The notes beneath the pieces were generated by a model. It was not told the DNA's origin, did no database searches, and worked only from the letters and a program-made list of their open reading frames with translations. Of a stretch of 32,556 nt of DNA, positions 1 through 6,590 are shown in pieces. Source of the stretch: Lentisphaeraceae bacterium (lineage in GTDB: Bacteria; Verrucomicrobiota; Lentisphaeria; Lentisphaerales; Lentisphaeraceae); the NCBI GenBank assembly GCA_021232515.1, contig JAJPOQ010000144.1:1-32556 (forward strand), read 5' to 3'. The stretch's first letter is position 1; each line of letters begins with the position of its first letter. The position numbers and the translations under genes are program-made.

Positions 1-2
1 TT

Positions 3-113
3 ACTGATGAAAAGCAGTGGAAACTATTCTGGAATGAAAAGATGAAAATACAGAATAAGGTGATGATGGGAATTAGAAAGGTTGCTCCATCATCACAGAA
101 CTTGGAACATTAA
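3..113 (+). CDS. C-terminal tail of an unidentified protein (5' end outside window)
   Basis: An open frame enters from the left edge in frame 3 and runs 36 codons to a TAA at 111-113. The tail is rich in Lys, Met, Asn and Gln and ends in an Asn-Leu-Glu-His sequence. It is too short to assign to a family. It converges on the PAS-AraC regulator with only 14 bases between the two stop codons and no hairpin visible between them. An open stretch of this length is not significant alone; the close convergent arrangement supports it. Confidence 0.45.
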   Translation, partial: TDEKQWKLFWNEKMKIQNKVMMGIRKVAPSSQNLEH

Positions 114-127
114 TAATAAATTTATAC

Positions 128-889
128 TTAAGACTTTCTGCCAAACTTCTTTCTGTAAACTTTAGGAGTCATTCCGAGATTCTTTGTAAAATGTCGTGTA
201 AATGCGCTGTGATCATAAAAGCCAACTTTCAGAGCTATTTCAGTTACTAGCATATCTGACTTCATTAACATCTCACAGGCCATATTTAATCTCGTTTTTG
301 TAAGGTATTGCTTAGGCGTAACGTGAAAGTGTTCTTTGAATTTTTCTTCAAACTTACGAATTGATAGGCCTGTAAGCTGAGCAAGAGAGGGGATAGTTAC
401 TTCTTTATTATAGTTGGCCTTGATGTGCTGAATTGCAGGATAGACGTCATAGTAAGTTTCGGCGTCTCTGCACTCCATGTTATAGTTTTGAGTTATGCCG
501 ACTATTCCAGCGATTGACCCATCTTTATAAAATAATGGCTGCTTATTGGTTAGAAAAAAATCAATATTGCCATGGATGTCGAAAGCAAGTTCAGTTAAAT
601 CATTTATTGGAACTCTAGATTCCATAACTTTTTTGTCGTCTGCAATAAACTTTTCAGCTTGTGAGACAGGGAAGAAATCATAGTCAGTTTTGCCAATAAC
701 TTCTTCTTCTGTTTTTTTGCCACAGCGGTCTATGTGGAGTTGGTTGGCAAGAATGAAGACACCTTTTTCATTTTTAGCGAATAGGTATATACCAGACATG
801 TGGTCAAACAGCTGGATCAGACTTTTATGAAAATGAGGGTTGTTTACTTTTGACCAGAAATCTTCCTGGATTTTTTTATAGTCACTCAT
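128..889 (-). CDS. PAS domain-containing AraC-family transcriptional regulator
   Basis: Predicted 253-residue cytoplasmic DNA-binding regulator. Residues about 20-137 form a PAS-type sensor, with a Gly-Lys-Thr-Asp-Tyr-Asp-Phe-Phe core near residues 66-73 and a Gly-Ile-Val-Gly-Ile strand near 127-132. Residues about 148-250 form the two AraC helix-turn-helix motifs: the first around Ser-Leu-Ala-Gln-Leu-Thr-Gly-Leu-Ser (168-176), the second around Ile-Ala-Leu-Lys-Val-Gly-Phe (218-224), followed by the Ser-Ala-Phe-Thr-Arg-His-Phe and Gly-Met-Thr-Pro signatures. The ATG at 889 follows an AAAGG ribosome site 8 bases away. It is transcribed away from nadK. PAS-AraC regulators of this type are common near catabolic and sulfatase genes in Lentisphaera, but no adjacent target is visible here, so the ligand and regulon are unknown. 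Confidence 0.88.
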   Translation of the reverse strand: MSDYKKIQEDFWSKVNNPHFHKSLIQLFDHMSGIYLFAKNEKGVFILANQLHIDRCGKKTEEEVIGKTDYDFFPVSQAEKFIADDKKVMESRVPINDLTELAFDIHGNIDFFLTNKQPLFYKDGSIAGIVGITQNYNMECRDAETYYDVYPAIQHIKANYNKEVTIPSLAQLTGLSIRKFEEKFKEHFHVTPKQYLTKTRLNMACEMLMKSDMLVTEIALKVGFYDHSAFTRHFTKNLGMTPKVYRKKFGRKS

Positions 890-890
890 T

Positions 891-927
891 GAGTTTACCT
901 TTGAAATGAAATAAAGAGTTTACTTTT
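891..927. repeat. Direct repeat GAGTTTACYTTT upstream of the PAS-AraC gene
   Basis: The 12-base sequence GAGTTTACCTTT at 891-902 recurs as GAGTTTACTTTT at 916-927, 11 of 12 bases matching with a 25-base period. On the reverse strand the copy nearer the gene supplies its AAAGG ribosome site. Tandem half-sites near two helical turns apart are typical of AraC-type operators, so autoregulation is possible. This is inference from spacing only, and the region is AT-rich. Confidence 0.35.
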
Positions 928-1098
928 CAATAAGGTAAATTCTAAAAATGGTAATAAAAGTACAAATTGAGTATAATTTAAAATTAACGTAAAAATCTAA
1001 AATTCAGTATTTTATGAATTAATTGATATTGGTACTATTTTGTGAGAATGTACAAAAAGTTGAATATTCTTAATATTTATAATTCTGTGTTCTTGGAG

Positions 1099-1125
1099 TT
1101 GACAGGTATACACTGGCAAAATAAT
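1099..1125 (+). promoter_or_regulatory. Candidate promoter for nadK
   Basis: A perfect TTGACA at 1099-1104 is followed, after a short 15-base spacer, by AATAAT at 1120-1125 (5 of 6 to the -10 consensus). It lies about 30 bases upstream of the nadK start. The short spacer and the AT-rich surroundings limit confidence. Confidence 0.35.
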
Positions 1126-1154
1126 TGTGAACTTAGACATTTTTTCAGGATAAA

Positions 1155-1970
1155 ATGAAAGATACAAAACTAGTTTATTACCCAGTCCTACCAGATGAGA
1201 AGGACCTTGGTTCAGAAAGAAGCGATCGTGTAAGGCGCTGGCTTGATGAAACCCTATACAAGTCCGGCCTCGCTACTGACGACGAATCCAAAGCAAATGC
1301 TTACTTAGTTGCTGCTGGTGATGGTGGTATGACCAAGGCTGCTCGAAATAGGGCATCAAATGGTAAGCTACTTTTTGGTATCAACTGCGGTACTCTTGGT
1401 TTCCTTATGAACCAAATCAACAAAGTTGACCTCATCCCTAAAACTATGGCAGATGTTCACTTGGTTGAAGTTGAGTTGATGAAAGGGACTTTTTATCAAA
1501 AAGATGGTAAAGAACTCAGTTACCTTGCTTTCAATGACATCTTTTGTGGTGGCAATATTGCCGATTACCTCAGTTTTAATATAGAAGGAACACTAAGCCA
1601 CTTTCGCGATCGCAAAGTTAAAGGCAATGGTGTTTTTATCTCCACTCCTCAAGGAACTACAGGTTTTGCGTTAAATGCACGAGGAAGTTCAGCCGTACTA
1701 CCGTTAGATACTAAAACCTGGTACGTCGGTGGTGTTGCAACAGGGCCTTACCCAGACAGTGTTTTTACACCCCAGAAGGTTGAGATAACTGTGAGCTCTC
1801 GAAAGCCAGTTTTTGGCTATGCTGATGGTTATGAGCAAGAAGCTCGTGGTGTAGAGCGAATCGTGGTTGAACAGACAAATAAGAAAGTCTGTCTAGGATT
1901 TCTTAAAGATGTTGATTTTGAATCTCGAAGACGCGAGTTGGCTCAAAAAACTGAGCTTGGAACTTACTGA
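1155..1970 (+). CDS. nadK: NAD kinase (divergent)
   Basis: Predicted cytoplasmic ATP-NAD kinase of 271 residues, making NADP from NAD. Family motifs are present in order: Ala-Gly-Asp-Gly-Gly at 54-58 in place of the usual Gly-Gly-Asp-Gly-Thr, Gly-Ile-Asn-Cys-Gly-Thr-Leu-Gly-Phe-Leu at 75-84, Asn-Asp at 127-128 where Asn-Glu is usual, and Thr-Pro-Gln-Gly-Thr-Thr-Gly-Phe at 164-171 in place of Thr-Pro-Thr-Gly-Ser-Thr-Ala-Tyr. The order and spacing leave little doubt about the fold; the substitutions make it a divergent member. The ATG at 1155 follows a CAGGA ribosome site with a 4-base gap. It precedes purA by 126 bases without an evident terminator, so co-transcription is possible but unproven. 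Confidence 0.85.
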   Translation: MKDTKLVYYPVLPDEKDLGSERSDRVRRWLDETLYKSGLATDDESKANAYLVAAGDGGMTKAARNRASNGKLLFGINCGTLGFLMNQINKVDLIPKTMADVHLVEVELMKGTFYQKDGKELSYLAFNDIFCGGNIADYLSFNIEGTLSHFRDRKVKGNGVFISTPQGTTGFALNARGSSAVLPLDTKTWYVGGVATGPYPDSVFTPQKVEITVSSRKPVFGYADGYEQEARGVERIVVEQTNKKVCLGFLKDVDFESRRRELAQKTELGTY

Positions 1971-2096
1971 TTTTTGCCCCGGAAATTCAATGCCCATAAT
2001 TAGTCGTTTGTCGATTTGCCAATCCTCAATTTAGAGGCTATGTTCTGCTTCATTTTACAAAATTTACTTTCTAAAAAATTCAGGAAAATTACCGAT

Positions 2097-3368
2097 ATGC
2101 CAGTAACCGTATTGATTGGTGCCCAGTGGGGTGATGAAGGCAAAGGCAAAATCATAGATGTACTCTCTGAGAATGCTGACTTAGTTGCAAGATTTCAGGG
2201 TGGTAACAACGCCGGACACACAGTCATTGTAGAAGGCAAGAAATATGTCTTACACCTCATTCCATCAGGTGTTCACAGCGAAAAAACAACTTGTATGATT
2301 GGTAACGGCGTCGTTGTCAATCCAGTTCAACTACTAGAAGAGCTAGACGGACTTTTAGATCAGGGAATCGATATAACTAGGCGCTTTCAGATCAGTAACC
2401 GCGCTCAACTTGTATTCTCTTACCACTGTGAATTTGATGCCCTAAGTGAAAAGAAGCGTGGTGATAAACTTATCGGTACTACTAAGAAAGGTATTGGCCC
2501 GGCTTATTCAGATAAAGTAAACCGCTGTGGTTTGCGTGCTGGCGATATCCTAAGACCTGAAAAGTTTGAATCAAAATTTAGAGAAAACATCGCTCGCTAC
2601 AATAAACTGTTTGCAGAAGCTGGTGTTGAAGTTTTAGATGTTGAAGAAGAATGGCAAAAAGCGAAAGCTGCTGGCGAAAGACTTAAGCCATTTATCAGCG
2701 ATACTGTTGTGACAATCAACAAAGCTATTCAAGAAGATAAAGATGTTCTACTAGAAGGTGCTCAGGGCGTTTGGCTTGACATCGACTACGGTACATTCCC
2801 ATATGTTACAAGCAGTAACACAGGAACAGGCGGTGCTTGTACTGGTGCTGGTGTAGCTCCGATTCACATCAAAAAAGTTATCGGTGTAACTAAAGCTTAC
2901 ACAACTCGAGTTGGTGAAGGACCATTCCCAACTGAGCTTGATTGTGAGTTCGGTGAGCAACTTCGTCAGATGGGCGGAGAGTTCGGTGCAACTACAGGTC
3001 GTCCACGTCGTTGTGGCTGGTTTGATGCTGTTGCAACAAACTATGCGATGATGCTGAACGGTGTAACTGACATCGCTATCACAAAGATGGATGTTCTTGA
3101 CACTCTTACAGAAATTAAGATCTGTACTGGTTACGAAGTTAACGGCGAAGTTACTTCTATCATGCCAGTTGAAGCTGAAGACCTTTACGTTGCAAAACCT
3201 GTTTTTGAAACTATGCCTGGTTGGCAGTCTCCAACGACTGAAGCTCGCAGCATGGAAGAACTTCCAGAAGCAGCGAGAAAATACCTTGCTAGAGTTGCTG
3301 AACTATGTGGCGCTAAAATTAGCATAGTTTCAGTTGGTCCTGGTCGCGAAGCAACTTTCCAGGTTTAG
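2097..3368 (+). CDS. purA: Adenylosuccinate synthetase
   Basis: GTP-dependent ligation of IMP and aspartate to adenylosuccinate, the first committed step to AMP. The 423-residue protein matches the usual family length of about 430. The P-loop-like Trp-Gly-Asp-Glu-Gly-Lys-Gly-Lys is at 11-18 with catalytic Asp13, and catalytic His41 lies in Asn-Asn-Ala-Gly-His-Thr. Gly-Thr-Thr-Lys-Lys-Gly-Ile-Gly-Pro lies near 127-135 and the Thr-Thr-Gly-Arg-Pro-Arg-Arg-Cys-Gly-Trp motif lies further on. The frame is open upstream to a TTG at 2016, but the conserved N-terminus begins at the ATG at 2097, which has an AGGA site at 2082-2085. uppS starts 4 bases after the stop codon. Confidence 0.97.
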   Translation: MPVTVLIGAQWGDEGKGKIIDVLSENADLVARFQGGNNAGHTVIVEGKKYVLHLIPSGVHSEKTTCMIGNGVVVNPVQLLEELDGLLDQGIDITRRFQISNRAQLVFSYHCEFDALSEKKRGDKLIGTTKKGIGPAYSDKVNRCGLRAGDILRPEKFESKFRENIARYNKLFAEAGVEVLDVEEEWQKAKAAGERLKPFISDTVVTINKAIQEDKDVLLEGAQGVWLDIDYGTFPYVTSSNTGTGGACTGAGVAPIHIKKVIGVTKAYTTRVGEGPFPTELDCEFGEQLRQMGGEFGATTGRPRRCGWFDAVATNYAMMLNGVTDIAITKMDVLDTLTEIKICTGYEVNGEVTSIMPVEAEDLYVAKPVFETMPGWQSPTTEARSMEELPEAARKYLARVAELCGAKISIVSVGPGREATFQV

Positions 3369-3372
3369 TTGA

Positions 3373-4113
3373 ATGGCCGCTGGGGCAGCTGATAACTTGA
3401 ATAAGACTCCTGAGCATGTGGCTATTATCATGGATGGTAATGGTCGCTGGGCTAAAGCTAGAGGACTAAGTCGTCTAGAAGGTCACAAGCAAGGAGTCAC
3501 TTCAGTTCTCAAAACGATTGAAGCTGCTGCAGCAAAAGGTGTAAAGTTCCTGACCCTTTACACCTTTAGTACCGAAAACTGGAATAGACCACAAGAAGAA
3601 GTCGATGGACTCATGCGACTCTTTATTTCTGCTATCTCCATATATACTTCTCAAATGATGGAAAAAGGTGTTCGCTTGAAATTTGTTGGCGATCGACAAG
3701 AATTACCAGATGATGTAATTCAATCCATGTCTCAGATAGAAAGTAAAACCGAGAAGAATACTACAATTACAGTTATGCCAGCTATCAACTATGGCGGTCG
3801 CCAAGAGATACTGACGGCAGTAAGAACTATTTCAGAAAAAGTTAAGAATGACCAATTGTCTATTGATGACATAAGCATTGACCTTTTTTCAAATCATCTC
3901 TACACCGCACAGGTTCCAGATCCAGAGCTACTTATCCGTACAAGCGGAGAGTTTCGTTTGAGCAACTTCCTACTTTGGCAGCTTTCATATGCGGAGTTTC
4001 ATATAGTAGATAAGTTTTGGCCAGAGTTTGGTGCGGAAGACTTCGATTTAGCGATCGAAGACTATATGAACCGTGGACGTCGTTTTGGTGGAGTACAAAA
4101 TGTTAAAGTATAG
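3373..4113 (+). CDS. uppS: Isoprenyl transferase (undecaprenyl diphosphate synthase)
   Basis: Cis-prenyltransferase that extends farnesyl diphosphate with isopentenyl diphosphate to the C55 carrier used in peptidoglycan and O-antigen synthesis. The 246-residue protein has the family's Ile-Met-Asp-Gly-Asn-Gly-Arg-Trp-Ala at 19-27 with catalytic Asp21, the Tyr-Thr-Phe-Ser-Thr-Glu-Asn-Trp block at 63-70, and Arg-Thr-Ser-Gly-Glu-x-Arg-Leu-Ser-Asn-Phe-Leu-Leu-Trp-Gln at 189-203. It follows purA by 4 bases and overlaps cdsA by 14, so translation is probably coupled. The ribosome site is weak. uppS-cdsA-dxr is a widespread gene order. Confidence 0.97.
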   Translation: MAAGAADNLNKTPEHVAIIMDGNGRWAKARGLSRLEGHKQGVTSVLKTIEAAAAKGVKFLTLYTFSTENWNRPQEEVDGLMRLFISAISIYTSQMMEKGVRLKFVGDRQELPDDVIQSMSQIESKTEKNTTITVMPAINYGGRQEILTAVRTISEKVKNDQLSIDDISIDLFSNHLYTAQVPDPELLIRTSGEFRLSNFLLWQLSYAEFHIVDKFWPEFGAEDFDLAIEDYMNRGRRFGGVQNVKV

Positions 4114-4981
4114 ACTTTTTAGTGGATTCACCATTGGTGGAATAATTCTTAGTTCTCTACTCATCGAAGGAACATTAACAGCTTGCTTATTTGCAGTTTT
4201 CTGTTTGTTTGTCATGTCGGGTGGTCTTAAAGAATTTTTTGCAATGACCGAAAAGATTGGCCTCAAGGGGTTTACTAAGATGACAATTCTTATCGGCTGC
4301 TTAGGAATAGGCTTTATTTCCATACCTCCCTTATTGCAGTTCGAATTTGAAATCCCTTTCTTTGAGCTGCTAACAATCATTTTTATAATTTTTGGATTCC
4401 TTAGAGTTTTCAATGAAGACGAGCACAAGGTCGGATTATCGAAACTTTTTGTCTCGATAGCAGGTTTGATTTATATCGGCTGGACACTTTCGTTCATTGC
4501 TGAAATTTACTTCTTCAAAGGTACAGACATGCTCGGTCGTTATCTTGTTCTATATCTGGTAGCTGTCACGAAGTTTAGTGATATAGGAGCGTTCTTTACA
4601 GGGACTATCTCATCCAAGATATTGCCGGGAGGAAATCACAAGATTGCTCCGAAGCTAAGTCCAGGTAAGAGTTGGGAAGGTTTTTTGGGCGGCATTTGTG
4701 CAAGTGTTGCCGTCGCTTTGTTTTTGAGAAGTATCCTTGGAGATAAACTTCACTTAGACGGTCAAGAATTTATCACAGTCAATATTGCCATCACGACAGG
4801 TGCTGTTTTTGCAACACTAGGCTTTATCGGTGACGTTGCAGAGTCCGCTTTAAAAAGAGCTTCTGGTATGAAAGACTCTGGCACATTTATTCCAGGCATG
4901 GGTGGTGTGTTAGATGTAGTAGATAGCTTAACTCTTGTAAGCCCACTATTTTACTGCTTGCTTACGATGGCGCTAAAATGA
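4100..4981 (+). CDS. cdsA: Phosphatidate cytidylyltransferase
   Basis: Integral membrane enzyme making CDP-diacylglycerol from phosphatidate and CTP. The 293-residue protein is largely hydrophobic with several predicted membrane segments. It carries Leu-Ser-Pro-Gly-Lys-Ser-Trp-Glu-Gly at 186-194 and the C-terminal signature at about 249-276 (Ser-Ala-Leu-Lys-Arg, then Lys-Asp-Ser-Gly, then Pro-Gly-Met-Gly-Gly-Val-Leu-Asp). Met replaces the common His and Val replaces the common Arg in that signature. The ATG at 4100 has a GGTGGAG site at 4087-4093 and lies inside the end of uppS. A longer in-frame start at 4073 is less likely because it lacks a good ribosome site. The stop overlaps the dxr ATG in ATGA. 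Confidence 0.95.
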   Translation: MLKYRLFSGFTIGGIILSSLLIEGTLTACLFAVFCLFVMSGGLKEFFAMTEKIGLKGFTKMTILIGCLGIGFISIPPLLQFEFEIPFFELLTIIFIIFGFLRVFNEDEHKVGLSKLFVSIAGLIYIGWTLSFIAEIYFFKGTDMLGRYLVLYLVAVTKFSDIGAFFTGTISSKILPGGNHKIAPKLSPGKSWEGFLGGICASVAVALFLRSILGDKLHLDGQEFITVNIAITTGAVFATLGFIGDVAESALKRASGMKDSGTFIPGMGGVLDVVDSLTLVSPLFYCLLTMALK

Positions 4982-6138
4982 AAAAAAAGAACATTGTCAT
5001 ATTAGGCTGTACTGGCTCAATTGGCGATAGTACTTTAAAAGTCGTCCGTCACCTAAGTGATCAATTCAATGTTGTTGGTATTGCCGGTGGTTCTCGTTTT
5101 GAAAAAGTGGCAGACATAGCGAATGAATTTGATTGTAAGTACGCCTCGATTCAGCATGAAGAAAATTTTACCCAATTTAAGTCTCTACTAACTACTTCCA
5201 CTAAAGCATCTCTCGGCGAAGAAGGTATGGTCGAGATGTGTTCTGACCCTAGTGTAGATCTTGTCCTATGTGGAATAGTTGGAACTGCTGGTTTAGTGCC
5301 GGTCCTAGAAGCAATTCGTTCAGGTAAAGACATAGGACTAGCAAGTAAAGAGATACTTGTTATGGCTGGCGAGATAGTTATGGCAGAAGTCGCGAAAGCT
5401 GGTGTTAAAATGATTCCAGTCGATAGTGAGCACAATGCTATATTTCAATGTTTAGATGGTCAGTCAGATAACTCGTATCGCCGTATCCTATTAACTTGTA
5501 GTGGTGGTCCTTTTAGAAATACCCCGAAAGAAGACTTTGAGAGCATAACTCGTAAGACCGCATTGAATCATCCGACATGGGACATGGGGCCAAAAATCAC
5601 TATAGATTCTGCGACCTTGATGAATAAGTCACTTGAATTGATCGAAGCTGTTTGGTTGTTTGATGCTGACGTAGACCAAGTTGAAGTTGTGATTCATCCA
5701 CAATCTATAGTTCACTCTATGGTTGAATTTACTGATGGTTCTATCCTATCTCAGATGAGTAATCCAGATATGGTTTTTCCGATTCAGTATGCCCTGACTT
5801 ATCCTGAAAGGTACAAAAGTAGTATCGCCCCGATGGATTTTACTAAAGGTGTATCTTTAACTTTTGAAGGTCCCGATCATGACCGTTTTCCTTCGATAAA
5901 CATGGCTAAAGATTGTCTGAGAAGAGGAGGAACGTCACCTGCAGTTTTCAATGCTGCAAACGAAGTCGCTGTTGAGGCATTTTTAGAAGAGTCGATTCCT
6001 TTTTTGAAAATTTGGGATGTGATTCGACATACAGAAGAAAAACATTCATTCATAAAGAAACCTAGCTTAGAAGAAATAATTAAAGCGGACTCTGAAGCAA
6101 GAGAAATAGCTAAAGATTTCTTAGCGAAAAACTCATGA
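4978..6138 (+). CDS. dxr: 1-deoxy-D-xylulose 5-phosphate reductoisomerase
   Basis: Catalyses the NADPH-dependent conversion of DXP to 2-C-methylerythritol 4-phosphate, the committed step of the MEP isoprenoid pathway that supplies the neighbouring UppS. The 386-residue protein has the N-terminal nucleotide-binding Gly-Cys-Thr-Gly-Ser-Ile-Gly at 10-16, an Ala-Ser-Lys-Glu segment (usually Ala-Asn-Lys-Glu), the metal-binding Asp-Ser-Glu-His-Asn-Ala motif, Ser-Gly-Gly-Pro-Phe, and the Met-Asn-Lys-Ser-Leu-Glu-Leu-Ile-Glu-Ala block. It overlaps cdsA by 4 bases and the next gene by 4 bases, both as ATGA, giving a tightly coupled series. Confidence 0.97.
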   Translation: MKKKNIVILGCTGSIGDSTLKVVRHLSDQFNVVGIAGGSRFEKVADIANEFDCKYASIQHEENFTQFKSLLTTSTKASLGEEGMVEMCSDPSVDLVLCGIVGTAGLVPVLEAIRSGKDIGLASKEILVMAGEIVMAEVAKAGVKMIPVDSEHNAIFQCLDGQSDNSYRRILLTCSGGPFRNTPKEDFESITRKTALNHPTWDMGPKITIDSATLMNKSLELIEAVWLFDADVDQVEVVIHPQSIVHSMVEFTDGSILSQMSNPDMVFPIQYALTYPERYKSSIAPMDFTKGVSLTFEGPDHDRFPSINMAKDCLRRGGTSPAVFNAANEVAVEAFLEESIPFLKIWDVIRHTEEKHSFIKKPSLEEIIKADSEAREIAKDFLAKNS

Positions 6139-6590
6139 CTAAGTTTTATATATTTACCGTTTCCTTATTAGCCTTTTTGCTTATCGTTTTATACGTGATG
6201 AATAAGGTCTGGAAGCGATATAGTCTTGAGGAATTATTGAAACGAAATGATCCTGAATTTTATAAAGTTCTTTGTAGTATAGCTGAAAAGCATTCTTTGA
6301 CCCCATCAGGATTGACGATCATTCACTATTGTTTAGTTAAAGATTCCGATGATAAGCTTGCTAGTGCGAAAGTGGCTTGTGATAATTTTTTGAATTTCTT
6401 TGAAGCACATTATAAAGACCGAAGAAAGGGTGCGATGGAAACATGTGTTCAAAATAGCTTGGATTTCGGTCATATCGTCGATGTTCTACAACAAGAAAAT
6501 TTAATTGAAAGTAAATTCAAAATAAAAGATTTTAGCAATCTTTTCAATGAAGAAGACTTAGGCTTACCTAGGGCTGTAAGCCAAGAGTAG
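6135..6590 (+). CDS. Small membrane-anchored protein of unknown function
   Basis: A 151-residue protein I do not recognise. Residues about 4-22 form one hydrophobic membrane anchor, followed by basic residues (Lys-Val-Trp-Lys-Arg) that would place the rest in the cytoplasm. The remainder is charged and probably helical, with a Cys and several aromatic residues but no catalytic motif. The start overlaps the dxr stop in ATGA, so it is a genuine member of the operon. In many bacteria the gene after dxr is the site-2 protease rseP; this protein is far too short and lacks the zinc-binding His-Glu-x-x-His. Its 3' end overlaps the convergent protease gene by 23 bases. Confidence 0.75.
   Translation: MTKFYIFTVSLLAFLLIVLYVMNKVWKRYSLEELLKRNDPEFYKVLCSIAEKHSLTPSGLTIIHYCLVKDSDDKLASAKVACDNFLNFFEAHYKDRRKGAMETCVQNSLDFGHIVDVLQQENLIESKFKIKDFSNLFNEEDLGLPRAVSQE

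Noticed and set aside
4048..4428. Reverse open frame of 126 codons
   Set aside because: Antisense to cdsA, with a translation lacking any fold-like pattern.
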